38,295 bases of DNA from Bacteroidales bacterium. GTDB taxonomy: Bacteria; Bacteroidota; Bacteroidia; Bacteroidales; UBA932. A program made the translations under genes and the position numbers. Positions 8,901-16,732 of this stretch are shown here, piece after piece (the first letter of the stretch is position 1; each line of letters opens with the position of its first letter). The DNA is taken from the NCBI GenBank assembly GCA_017934185.1, contig JAGBJY010000010.1:1-38295 (forward strand). The letters run 5' to 3'. The notes under the pieces were generated by a model, which saw only the letters and a list, made by a program, of their open reading frames with translations, was not told the DNA's origin and made no database searches.

Positions 8901-8912
8901 AATATCATGTAA

Positions 8913-9419
8913 ATGGCAGAAAATTCCACATTAGACAGCACCGACCTCAAAATCCTCGGTCTCCTCCAGGAAAATGCCCGCACCACCACCCGGACCCTGG
9001 CAGAGAAAGTAAACCTTTCCACCACCCCCGTTTTCGAGCGCCTCAAACGCTTGGAAAGGGAAGGCTATATCAAGAAATACATCGCGGTGCTGGACGCCGA
9101 AAAACTGGACCAGGGTTTTGAAGTGTTCTGCTCCGTAAAGCTCAAGCAAATGACCCGGGACGCGGCTATAGGCTTTACCAGTGTCATCGGCGGCTTCCCG
9201 CAGGTGACGGAATGCTACAACATCTCCGGCGAATACGATTATCTCCTGAAAATCCGCGCCCGCAATATGAAAGACTACAACAGTTTTATCATCAACGAAT
9301 TAGGTACGCTTGACTCTATCGGCAGCATCCAGTCTTCCTTTGTGATGGCAGAAATCAAGAACGTCCCGGGCCTCTATTTTACGGATACCGATGGCAAATC
9401 CGACCAGCGGGTGGTGTAG
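8913..9419 (+). CDS. Lrp/AsnC family transcriptional regulator
   Basis: A 168-aa feast/famine regulator. The N-terminal helix-turn-helix (LDSTDLKILGLLQENARTTT, then LAEKVNLSTTPVFERLKRLE) is followed by the RAM effector domain (VKLKQM to SSFVMAEIK) with the ligand-region GEYDYLLKIR. Such proteins form octamers that sense amino acids. Divergence from the methionine operon suggests that operon, and itself, as targets, with an aspartate-family amino acid or methionine as possible effector; this is inferred. The last 46 bp overlap the 3' end of umuC on the opposite strand, so the final roughly 15 residues (from TDTDGKS) are probably a free tail. I see no TAnnTTTG before its start. Confidence 0.92.
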   Translation: MAENSTLDSTDLKILGLLQENARTTTRTLAEKVNLSTTPVFERLKRLEREGYIKKYIAVLDAEKLDQGFEVFCSVKLKQMTRDAAIGFTSVIGGFPQVTECYNISGEYDYLLKIRARNMKDYNSFIINELGTLDSIGSIQSSFVMAEIKNVPGLYFTDTDGKSDQRVV

Positions 9420-10633
9420 TGAGGGGACTTGAAGTCTTGCGCCATGTGGAATTTTCCATCTCCTTGAATACCAAATAGAAGAGACTCTTCTCCAAAACTC
9501 TTTTTTATATGGTCGATGGAGGCCGACAGCCGCGCCTCCCGCTCCGCGTCTTCCGGCTTGTCAAACAGGGAAGGGGTATGTGTCTGTTCCATTTTGGTAA
9601 ACACCACGCCTCCCTTTTTGTAGGCCAGCTCCGGGTGGAAGATGATGCGGGCCGTTTCGGCCGCTGTGGTCACAATGGTCCGGTAATCCTGGGTGGCCTC
9701 CGGGAACATGACATATCGGCCTTCGTTGCTTTGGGGCAGATTCTCTTTAAAGCGGTTGGTCATGGCAAAAACGGCCATCTCCAGAGCAAATGAACCTTGT
9801 GCCCGCAGTTTTTCCACCGCTTTTCCGGCGAAAGTGGTAATCTGCTCCACAAACTCGTCCAAAGCACGGACATCATGCGAAAAACTCCTTGATACACAGA
9901 TGCTTTGCTTGGGCTCCAGCATGTCTTCAAACTGGATGCAGGGGGTGCCCTGCAGCTCTTTCCATGTGCGGAATCCCGGCAGATTGAAAACCTTTCTCAC
10001 GGTGGTTTCGGGAAGCTGCGTGTAATCCCACGCCGTGCGGATGCCCATATCGGCCAATCTTCTGGCTGAGCGGCGGCCTATTCCCCAGACATCCTGCACC
10101 GGGAAGCGGCGCAGCACTTTTTCTATATCCTGTGGCCGATACATGTAGCAGCCCCCTTCCAGGCGGGGATACTGCTTGCACAGTTTGGAGGCTATCTTGG
10201 CCAGGGTCTTGGAAGGGGCAATCCCCACCGACAGCGGGATGGCCGTGTACCGGAGGCAGGTGCGGGAGATTTCTTGCGCAAGGGCCTGAAAATCGGCCAC
10301 TTCCAGGCCGCTCAAATCCAGGAAAGACTCGTCGATGGAGTAGGGCTCCACAGCGGGGGAGAACATCCGGAGCACTTCCTGTACCCGGCGGGACATGTCG
10401 CCGTAAAGCGGAAAATTGCTGGAAAAAACGGCCACGTGGTTGGCTTCTATGATGGGCTTGATTTTGAAATAAGGGTCACCCATCTTGATGCCCAGCGCCT
10501 TGGCTTCATTGGAGCGGGCAATGGCGCAGCCGTCGTTGTTGGAGAGCACAATCACCGGTTTCCCGTTCAGCTCCGGACGGAAAACCCTTTCGCAGGACGC
10601 GAAAAAATTGTTGCAGTCGGCCAGGGCGTACAT
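9374..10633 (-). CDS. umuC: Y-family DNA polymerase UmuC (translesion synthesis)
   Basis: Catalytic subunit of an error-prone polymerase V type enzyme, 419 aa against 422 in E. coli. The palm carboxylates are visible: D6 in MYALADCNNFFASCERVF and D101/E102 in YSIDESFLDLS. The helix-hairpin-helix region is WGIGRRSARRLADMGI, the little-finger domain starts near CVSRSFSHDV, and the UmuC-specific C-terminal tail follows (DHIKKSFGEESLLFGIQG). It lies 10 nt behind umuD and presumably shares its SOS-type control. Its 3' end overlaps the convergent lrp-type gene by 46 bp, an uncommonly long antisense overlap. Confidence 0.95.
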   Translation of the reverse strand: MYALADCNNFFASCERVFRPELNGKPVIVLSNNDGCAIARSNEAKALGIKMGDPYFKIKPIIEANHVAVFSSNFPLYGDMSRRVQEVLRMFSPAVEPYSIDESFLDLSGLEVADFQALAQEISRTCLRYTAIPLSVGIAPSKTLAKIASKLCKQYPRLEGGCYMYRPQDIEKVLRRFPVQDVWGIGRRSARRLADMGIRTAWDYTQLPETTVRKVFNLPGFRTWKELQGTPCIQFEDMLEPKQSICVSRSFSHDVRALDEFVEQITTFAGKAVEKLRAQGSFALEMAVFAMTNRFKENLPQSNEGRYVMFPEATQDYRTIVTTAAETARIIFHPELAYKKGGVVFTKMEQTHTPSLFDKPEDAEREARLSASIDHIKKSFGEESLLFGIQGDGKFHMAQDFKSPHYTTRWSDLPSVSVK

Positions 10634-10643
10634 CCTTTCTCTC

Positions 10644-11054
10644 TCAGGCTTTTTTGATGATATAGGTTACTACGCCCCAGATGAGGAAGTCGTTGTCGGG
10701 CCCTACCGGGATGGGTTTATACTTGGCATTTTTCTCGTTGCAGGGCAGCAGGACCGCGCCGCCTTCGTGCATTTCCACGCGCTTTACCGTGTATTCCCCG
10801 TCAATGAAACAGACGGCCTTGCAGCCGCTCCAGGGCTCCACCGCGCGGTCCACGATGATAATATCCCCTTCGTCCATATCGGCATCCACCATGGATACGC
10901 CGTCTATGCGGAAAAAGAAAGTGGAGGCGCTGTGGCGCACGAGCAGCTTAGCCAGGTCCAGCTTTTCACGGAAATCGTCGGCCGGGGAAGGGAAGCCGGC
11001 CTTGACGGTGCCCACAGGGCCCTCGAAGGAAGAAGTGACGGGATAAGGTTTCAT
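10644..11054 (-). CDS. umuD: UmuD-like self-cleaving translesion polymerase subunit
   Basis: A 136-aa LexA/UmuD-family peptidase (S24) that, after RecA-stimulated self-cleavage, forms the polymerase V accessory dimer. With ATG at 11054, cleavage is expected between A19 and G20 in TVKAGFPSPADD (Cys-Gly in E. coli), with the catalytic dyad S54 in DGVSMVDADM and K91 in EYTVKRVEM. There is no DNA-binding domain, which separates it from LexA. I rejected a TTG start three codons upstream, because it falls in the -7 element. It is divergent from pdxB across a 65-nt region with a palindrome that could be the damage-response operator. Confidence 0.93.
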   Translation of the reverse strand: MKPYPVTSSFEGPVGTVKAGFPSPADDFREKLDLAKLLVRHSASTFFFRIDGVSMVDADMDEGDIIIVDRAVEPWSGCKAVCFIDGEYTVKRVEMHEGGAVLLPCNEKNAKYKPIPVGPDNDFLIWGVVTYIIKKA

Positions 11055-11060
11055 AGAAGG

Positions 11061-11068
11061 CAAAGATA
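11061..11068 (-). promoter_or_regulatory. -7 element for umuDC
   Basis: TATCTTTG on the minus strand, 6 nt before the umuD ATG. The expected -33 position (about 11088-11092) falls inside the palindrome at 11083-11101 and has no TTG, as might be expected for a repressed promoter. Confidence 0.6.
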
Positions 11069-11077
11069 CAACGTTTT

Positions 11078-11111
11078 TTTGGCAATTTTCTATAGAAATT
11101 GGCTATCTTTG
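11078..11111 (+). promoter_or_regulatory. Promoter for pdxB
   Basis: TTTG (11078-11081), a 22-nt spacer (slightly long) and TATCTTTG (11104-11111), 8 nt before the pdxB ATG. The spacer contains the palindrome at 11083-11101. Confidence 0.6.
11083..11101. promoter_or_regulatory. Palindromic candidate operator between umuD and pdxB
   Basis: CAATTTTCTATAGAAATTG contains the perfect 12-bp palindrome TTTCTATAGAAA (11087-11098), extended by CAATT/AATTG arms with one extra base on one side. It covers the -33 region of umuDC and lies inside the pdxB promoter. By position it is the best candidate for a LexA-type SOS operator in this window; the identity of the binding protein is inferred. Confidence 0.5.
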
Positions 11112-11119
11112 TAAGACGT

Positions 11120-12154
11120 ATGAAAATAATAGCCGATACCAACATCCCCTTTCTCAAGGGCGTCCTGGAACCTTACGCGGAGGTCCAGTACCTGGATGGG
11201 CGCACCATCAGCCGTGAGAATATGCAGGAGGCCGATGCCATCATCATCCGCACCCGTACCCGCTGCAACGAAGAAACCCTCTCCGGCAGCAAGGTCCGGA
11301 TGATTGCCTCAGCCACCATCGGCACAGACCATATAGACCTGGACTGGTGCCGCAGGCAGGGCATTGAAGTGCAAAATGCCGAGGGCTGCAATGCCGGCGG
11401 AGTGGCCGACTATGTTTTTTCGGCCCTGTACGGGATTGCCTCGCGCCGCGCCATCAAGCTGGACGATGCCGTAATTGGCATCATCGGCGTGGGAAATGTG
11501 GGGAAGAAGGTGGAGCAGATGGCCCGGAAACTGGGCATCCGGGTACTGCTGTGTGACCCGCCCCGTGCCGCCGCGGAAGGCCCCGAAGGCTTTGTTTCCC
11601 TGGAGGAACTCTTGGCCCGCGCCACGGTGGTCACCTTGCATGTCCCCCTGGATGCCAGCACGCGGGGGATGGCCGATGAAGCCTTTTTCTCGGCCCTTCA
11701 GCCCGGGACCATCTTTATCAACGCCTCCCGCGGGGAAGTGGTGGATGAAGCTGCGCTCCTGCATGCCCGTCCCAAACTGGGGGCCCTGGTGCTGGATACC
11801 TGGTGCAATGAACCCGATGTGAATCAGACCCTTATCGAAGCCTGCGACATCGCTACGCCCCACATTGCCGGCTACTCCTACCAGGGCAAGCAGAACGGAA
11901 CCGCCATGGCCGTACAGGCGCTGGCCCGGCATTTCGGCTGGGAAGCCCTCTATGATTTCCGTCCCGTGACGGAGGATGAGAACCTCAAGCCCGTGAGCAT
12001 CAAGCTGGAAGGCAAGACGCAGGGGGAAATTGCCGCCATCCTGCAGTACAATTATCCCATTTTCACGGACGATTTCCTCTTCCGGAGCAGCCCCGGCAGT
12101 TTTGAGCGGCTTCGCAGCGAATACCACTACCGCAGAGAATTTTATATTGAATAA
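11120..12154 (+). CDS. pdxB: Erythronate-4-phosphate dehydrogenase
   Basis: NAD-dependent oxidation of 4-phosphoerythronate in de novo pyridoxal phosphate synthesis. The 344-aa protein has the D-isomer 2-hydroxyacid dehydrogenase plan: a start MKIIADTNIPFLKGVLEPYA typical of PdxB, the Rossmann turn GIIGVGNVGKKVEQMARKLG, catalytic Arg in NASRGEVVDE, Glu in NEPDVN, and His in TPHIAGYS. The short C-terminal dimerisation domain is reduced compared with the roughly 380-aa E. coli enzyme, as is usual in Bacteroidota. ATG 11120 is preferred over an in-frame upstream start lying in the promoter. DUF4301 follows after 11 nt. Confidence 0.93.
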   Translation: MKIIADTNIPFLKGVLEPYAEVQYLDGRTISRENMQEADAIIIRTRTRCNEETLSGSKVRMIASATIGTDHIDLDWCRRQGIEVQNAEGCNAGGVADYVFSALYGIASRRAIKLDDAVIGIIGVGNVGKKVEQMARKLGIRVLLCDPPRAAAEGPEGFVSLEELLARATVVTLHVPLDASTRGMADEAFFSALQPGTIFINASRGEVVDEAALLHARPKLGALVLDTWCNEPDVNQTLIEACDIATPHIAGYSYQGKQNGTAMAVQALARHFGWEALYDFRPVTEDENLKPVSIKLEGKTQGEIAAILQYNYPIFTDDFLFRSSPGSFERLRSEYHYRREFYIE

Positions 12155-12165
12155 CCACATACATT

Positions 12166-13656
12166 ATGTTCTCACAAAAAGACTTAGAGCAGATGAGCGC
12201 CCGTGGCACCACGGAGCGCCAGGTAAAGGAGCAGATTGCTCACTTTAAGAACGGTTTTCCCTGGATGAAAATCGTGGGCCCCGCCACCCCTGAGCGCGGC
12301 ATCAAGGTGTTCACGCCGGAAACCCAGGAGCAGGCCATCGGCTATTACCGCAAGGCCGTCATTGCCGGAAAGAGCAAGTTCGTTCCCGCCTCGGGTGCCG
12401 CCTCCCGCATGTTCAAGGACATGTTCGGCGGTCTGGCCAAGTTGGAGGCCGGGGAAGACCTTCCGGCCGATGCTCCCGGCGCCAGGCTGGCCGCCCGCAT
12501 CAAGGATTTTGCCTTTTATACGCCGGAACTCTTCGGAGAGCCCAAGGATGAGAAAGCCTACCGCCTGGACACCCTCCGCAAACTCCTGAAGGAAGAAGGA
12601 CTGGCCTATGGCAGCAAGCCCAAGGGCGTGCTCAAGTTCCACCGTTACCCGGAGGAAGTGCGCACCGCCATTGCCGAGCATCTGGTAGAGGCCCAGCAGT
12701 ACATGCGCAATGCCGACGGCACCTGCAACCTTACCATCACCATTTCTCCGGAGCACCGCGAACTGTTTGAGAATGCCGTGGCCGCCGTTCTCCCTGCCTA
12801 TGAGAAGCGCTATGGCGTGAAGTACAAGATTAGCTTCACCTATCAGGACCAGGCCACCGACACCATTGCCGTAGACCCGGACAACAAGCCTTTCAGAAAG
12901 GCCGATGGCAGCCTCCTTTTCCGTCCTGCCGGCCATGGCGCCCTCATCTACAACCTTAATAAGGTGGAAGACGAGCTGGTGAGCATCAAGAACATAGACA
13001 ATGTAGCCCATGAAAAGCTGTTGCCGGTAACGGCCCGTTACAAGGAAGTACTCATGGGGGCCGCCCTGGGCCTGAGGGACCAGATTTTCGACTTCCTGAG
13101 GCGTCTGGACCAGGAGCCCTCCGTGCAGCTTTGCAATGAGATTGAGAACTTCCTGGACAAGGTGCTTTGCGTACAGCTGCCCCTGGCCCACAGCGAGGCC
13201 GAAAGGGTGCAGATGCTCCGCGCCAAGCTCAATCGGCCCATCCGCGTGTGCGGCATGGTCAAGAACGAAGGCGAGCCCGGTGGCGGCCCGTACATCATTG
13301 CCGGCAAGGACGGCTGCACCAGCCTCCAGATTCTGGAGAGCGTCCAGATTAACAAAGAGGATGCCGGTGCCATGAAAGCCATGTCCCAGGCCACGCACTT
13401 CAATCCTGTAGACCTGGTTTGCTGCCTCAAGGATTACAAGGGAGAGTCCTTTGACCTTCTGAAGTATGTAGACCCCGAAGCCGGCTTCATGAGCTCCAAG
13501 AGCTTTGAAGGCCGTGAACTCAAGGCTCTGGAACTGCCCGGCCTGTGGAACGGCGCCATGAGCGACTGGAACACCCTCTTTGTGGAAGTTCCCGTAGAAA
13601 CCTTCAACCCCGTAAAAGTAGTGCTGGACCTCCTTCGTCCCGCACATCAAGCATAA
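12166..13656 (+). CDS. DUF4301 family protein
   Basis: A 496-aa soluble protein with the typical start of the Bacteroidota DUF4301 family (MFSQKDLEQMSARGTTERQV, then FKNGFPWMKIVGPATPERGI). I know of no assigned reaction. The segment KFVPASGAASRMFKDMF looks like a phosphate- or nucleotide-binding loop, and FRPAGHGALIYNLN and GGGPYIIAGKDGCTSLQI are further glycine-rich conserved stretches; a nucleotidyltransferase-like activity has been suggested by such features but is not shown here. It is soluble, with no signal peptide. It sits 11 nt after pdxB and 10 nt before citD, with no promoter in between, so it is probably co-transcribed with both. Confidence 0.85.
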   Translation: MFSQKDLEQMSARGTTERQVKEQIAHFKNGFPWMKIVGPATPERGIKVFTPETQEQAIGYYRKAVIAGKSKFVPASGAASRMFKDMFGGLAKLEAGEDLPADAPGARLAARIKDFAFYTPELFGEPKDEKAYRLDTLRKLLKEEGLAYGSKPKGVLKFHRYPEEVRTAIAEHLVEAQQYMRNADGTCNLTITISPEHRELFENAVAAVLPAYEKRYGVKYKISFTYQDQATDTIAVDPDNKPFRKADGSLLFRPAGHGALIYNLNKVEDELVSIKNIDNVAHEKLLPVTARYKEVLMGAALGLRDQIFDFLRRLDQEPSVQLCNEIENFLDKVLCVQLPLAHSEAERVQMLRAKLNRPIRVCGMVKNEGEPGGGPYIIAGKDGCTSLQILESVQINKEDAGAMKAMSQATHFNPVDLVCCLKDYKGESFDLLKYVDPEAGFMSSKSFEGRELKALELPGLWNGAMSDWNTLFVEVPVETFNPVKVVLDLLRPAHQA

Positions 13657-13666
13657 TTTATTAACT

Positions 13667-13936
13667 ATGAAAGAAGCAATAGCTGGAACACTCGAATCCG
13701 GCGACATTATGGTCACCATCGGCCCCGGAGAGGGTCTGCAAGTGGAATTGCAGAGCTCTGTAGAGGCTCAATTCGGCCGACAAATCAGGGCCGTTATCAC
13801 AGAAACCCTTGAGGGTCTGGGCGTTACGGATGCCCATGTGCAGGCCATCGACAAGGGAGCACTGGATTGCACCATCCGGGCGCGCGTCACCGCTGCCGCC
13901 GTTCGGGCAACAGGAAAAGACGTATGGAAAGATTAA
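13667..13936 (+). CDS. citD: Citrate lyase acyl carrier protein (gamma subunit)
   Basis: The 89-aa ACP of citrate lyase, which carries the 2'-(5''-triphosphoribosyl)-3'-dephospho-CoA prosthetic group as acetyl or citryl thioester. The attachment serine is S11 in AGTLESGDIMVTIGP, aligned with Ser14 of Klebsiella CitD. The C-terminal half DKGALDCTIRARVTAAAVRA is the conserved family block. It overlaps citE by 13 bp and follows DUF4301 after 10 nt. Confidence 0.95.
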   Translation: MKEAIAGTLESGDIMVTIGPGEGLQVELQSSVEAQFGRQIRAVITETLEGLGVTDAHVQAIDKGALDCTIRARVTAAAVRATGKDVWKD

Positions 13937-14814
13937 GGAGAACCATGATGTTCGTTCCGGGCAATAACCCCGGAATGATGGCCGATGCCCATATCTACGG
14001 CCCCGACAGCATTATGCTGGACCTGGAAGACTCCGTGACCATGGCCGAAAAGGACGCTGCGCGCCTACTGGTGCATAACGCCCTCAAATCCATCGATTAC
14101 GGCACCACGGAAATGGTGGTGCGTATCAATCCCCTGAACACTCCTTACGGAAAGAAGGACGTGGAAGCCGTGGTAAAAGCCGGCGTAGACGTTATCCGCA
14201 TGCCCAAAACGGAAACGGCCGATGAGGTGCGGGAACTGGAAGCCGAAATCCTGAAAGTGGAAACCGAGATCGGCCGGGTGGGGGAGACCCGCATCATGGC
14301 CGCCATCTATAGCGCCCTCGGCATTGTGAATGCATATGAGATTGCCACCGCCTCCAAGCGGATGATGGGCATTGCCCTGGGGGCCGAGGACTATTCGGCC
14401 AACCTCAAGACCAACCGTACCCCTGGCGGCGCAGAGCTCCTGCTGGCCCGCGAGCAGATTGTGGTGGCCGCCCGTGCCGCCGGCATCGCCTGCTTCGATA
14501 CGGTATATTCCAACCTGGACGATATGGAAACCTTCCGGAAGGAAGTTCAGCTCATCAAGACGCTTGGCTTCGATGGAAAATCCATCATCAACCCGCGCCA
14601 GATTGAGATTGTGAATGAGGTGTTTACGCCCACCGAGAAAGAAATCACCAAGGCCCGCGCCGTGGTGGCTGCCATCAAGGAGGCCCAGGCCAAGGGCTCC
14701 GGCGTCATTTCCCTGAACGGCAAGATGGTAGACCGTCCGGTGGTAATCCGGGCCGAGCGCACCATCGCCCTGGCCGTGGCTGCCGGTGTAATTGATAAGG
14801 AGGAAATGCTATGA
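13924..14814 (+). CDS. citE: Citrate lyase beta subunit (citryl-ACP lyase)
   Basis: Cleaves citryl-ACP to oxaloacetate and acetyl-ACP; a 296-aa TIM-barrel enzyme requiring Mg2+. The start MERLRRTMMFVPGNNPGMM is the family N-terminus and fixes ATG 13924, inside citD. Metal and substrate residues appear in DSIMLDLEDSVTMAEKDAAR, then RINPLNTPYG, IMAAIYSALGIVNAYEIA, IALGAEDYSANL, and GFDGKSIINPRQIEIVNEVF. The stop overlaps the citF ATG (ATGA). Context with citD and citF separates it from stand-alone CitE-like lyases. Confidence 0.96.
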   Translation: MERLRRTMMFVPGNNPGMMADAHIYGPDSIMLDLEDSVTMAEKDAARLLVHNALKSIDYGTTEMVVRINPLNTPYGKKDVEAVVKAGVDVIRMPKTETADEVRELEAEILKVETEIGRVGETRIMAAIYSALGIVNAYEIATASKRMMGIALGAEDYSANLKTNRTPGGAELLLAREQIVVAARAAGIACFDTVYSNLDDMETFRKEVQLIKTLGFDGKSIINPRQIEIVNEVFTPTEKEITKARAVVAAIKEAQAKGSGVISLNGKMVDRPVVIRAERTIALAVAAGVIDKEEML

Positions 14815-16232
14815 GAAATTCTAAAGTAGTATCCCTGGAAGAGGCCATCAAGAAGTCCGGTCTCAAGGATGGAATGACCATCAGCTTCCACCACCATTTC
14901 CGCGGTGGAGACAAGGTGGTGAACCTGGTAGTGGACAAGCTGGCTCAGATGGGCTTCAAGGACCTCAAACTGGCTGCCTCCAGCCTGTCGGACGTCCATA
15001 AACCCCTCATTGAACACATTAAGAATGGCGTTATCACCGGCATTTCCACCTCCGGTCTTCGCGGAGAACTGGCCGATGCCATCTCCCACGGCCTCCTGAA
15101 AGAGCCCGTGGTGTTCCGCTCCCACGGCGGGCGCGGCAGCGCCATTGCAGGCGGGGAACTCAAGATTGACGTTGCGTTCCTGGGCGCATCGGCCTGTGAT
15201 GAGCTGGGCAATGCCTGCGGCGTTCCCCGCAGCGAGAACGGAAAGAGCATCTGCGGTTCCCTGGGCTATGCCCTTCCCGACGCCCGTTATGCTAAGCACG
15301 TGGTGGTTCTGACGGACGACCTTGTAGCCTATCCCAACCTTCCCGCCGGAATCAGAGGGGCCGATGTAGAGTCGGTTGTGGTGGTGGACAGCGTGGGCGA
15401 CAGCGCCAAGATTTCGGCCGGAGCCATCCGTGACAGCAAGAATCCGCGCGATATTCTGCTGGCCAACCAGGCTGCCAAAGTGGTCATTAACTCCGGTTAC
15501 TTCGAGGATGGCTTTAGCATCCAAACCGGCACCGGCGGTGCCTCCTTGGCGGTTGTGAAGTATATCCGGGAGGAGATGATCAACCGCGGAATCAAGGCCA
15601 GTTTCGCCCTCGGTGGCATCACAGCCCACATGGTGAAACTCCATGAGGAAGGCCTTATCGGCAAGCTCATTGATGTGCAGTCTTTTGACAAAGTGGCAGC
15701 CCAGAGCATTGCTTCGGATCCTTCCCATGTGGAGGTGTCGGCTGTAGAATATGCCTCCGGACAGCACCTGGGCTCTGCTACCCATGCGCTGGACATTGTA
15801 ATTCTGAGCGCCCTGGAGGTGGATACGGACTTCAATGTGAACGTCCTTGTGGGCTCCGACGGCATTATCCGCGGCGCCATCGGCGGCCATCAGGATACGG
15901 CGGCCGACAGCGCCCTCAGCATCATCGTGTGCCCGCTGCTTCGCGGCCGCATCCCTTGCGTAGTGCCCAAGGTAACCACCCTCATCACGCCCGGTAAGTC
16001 TGTGGATGTTGTGGTAACGGAGTACGGCATTGCCGTAAATCCCGGCCGTCCCGAAATTGCAGAAAAGCTGAAGGCTGCCTGCCTTAAGCTCGTGGATATC
16101 AAGGACCTCGCCGCCAAGGCAAATTCCATCATTGGCACCCCCGATCCGCTGCCCTTCGGTGACAAAGTGGTGGGCGTTGTGATGAACCGCGACGGCTCCG
16201 TCCTGGATAAGATCTACAATATCAAGGGATGA
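14811..16232 (+). CDS. citF: Citrate lyase alpha subunit (citrate:acetyl-ACP transferase)
   Basis: Swaps acetate for citrate on the ACP thioester, the first half-reaction of citrate lyase. The 473-aa protein shows the CitF start LEEAIKKSGLKDGMTISFHHHFRGGDKVVN, the central GGRGSAIAGGELKIDVAFLG and SENGKSICGSLGYALPDARY, the AHMVKLHEEGLIGKLIDVQSFD block, and the C-terminal VVTEYGIAVNPGRPEIAEKL. It is some 30 residues shorter than the usual roughly 505 aa, mainly because it lacks the N-terminal extension of enterobacterial CitF. It overlaps citE and citX by 4 bp each. Confidence 0.95.
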   Translation: MRNSKVVSLEEAIKKSGLKDGMTISFHHHFRGGDKVVNLVVDKLAQMGFKDLKLAASSLSDVHKPLIEHIKNGVITGISTSGLRGELADAISHGLLKEPVVFRSHGGRGSAIAGGELKIDVAFLGASACDELGNACGVPRSENGKSICGSLGYALPDARYAKHVVVLTDDLVAYPNLPAGIRGADVESVVVVDSVGDSAKISAGAIRDSKNPRDILLANQAAKVVINSGYFEDGFSIQTGTGGASLAVVKYIREEMINRGIKASFALGGITAHMVKLHEEGLIGKLIDVQSFDKVAAQSIASDPSHVEVSAVEYASGQHLGSATHALDIVILSALEVDTDFNVNVLVGSDGIIRGAIGGHQDTAADSALSIIVCPLLRGRIPCVVPKVTTLITPGKSVDVVVTEYGIAVNPGRPEIAEKLKAACLKLVDIKDLAAKANSIIGTPDPLPFGDKVVGVVMNRDGSVLDKIYNIKG

Positions 16233-16732
16233 CCCTCGATACCCTTCTGGAAAGTCGTGACAGACGGGCCGCTCACCAGCGAAAACTGCTGGAGGAGTGG
16301 CCCGCCTCCACACTTGTCTGCATCACGGTCCAACTGCCGGGGCCGATCAAGAGGGACAGCCGATCGCTCCTGATTGGAGGGGCTGGCATGGCTGCTCTTC
16401 TGGACAAATTCGGCAGCGTATTACAACATGTGCAGGTGAAGGATTTGGAAACCGGCTATGAGGCTTATCTGATTGTTCCGCTTCCGGCAGCGTTAGTGAA
16501 AAAGATGACCTCCGAAATAGAAGAAACGCACCCCATTGGCCGGCTCATGGACATCGATGTCATTACTTCAGAAGGTCCGCTGGACCGCGCCGCCATCGGC
16601 CTGCCGCCCCGCCGGTGCCTGCTGTGCGACAACGAAGCCCGCTACTGTATGCGTGCCAAAACCCATACCCCAGAAGAGCTTTGGGCCCGCATAAATCATC
16701 TTATTAAAACGTACTTAACCAATGAATTATAG
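16229..16732 (+). CDS. citX: Holo-citrate lyase synthase (CitX)
   Basis: Transfers the triphosphoribosyl-dephospho-CoA group to the serine of apo-CitD. The 167-aa sequence has the hallmark HPIGRLMDIDVIT (family HPxGRLWDLDV) and GLPPRRCLLCDNEARYC with its conserved cysteines. The usual Trp in the first motif is Met here. The start ATGACCC overlaps the citF stop, and the 3' end overlaps DUF4954 by 11 bp. The prosthetic-group precursor would come from the CitG half of the gene at 18807. Confidence 0.94.
   Translation: MTLDTLLESRDRRAAHQRKLLEEWPASTLVCITVQLPGPIKRDSRSLLIGGAGMAALLDKFGSVLQHVQVKDLETGYEAYLIVPLPAALVKKMTSEIEETHPIGRLMDIDVITSEGPLDRAAIGLPPRRCLLCDNEARYCMRAKTHTPEELWARINHLIKTYLTNEL

Noticed and set aside
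12184-13719. Long minus-strand reading frame (511 aa) opposite DUF4301
   Set aside because: Shadow of a GC-rich gene; the plus strand has clear family homology, and the antisense translation resembles no family.
14547-16313. Long minus-strand reading frame (588 aa) opposite citE/citF
   Set aside because: Antisense shadow; the plus strand encodes unmistakable citrate lyase subunits.
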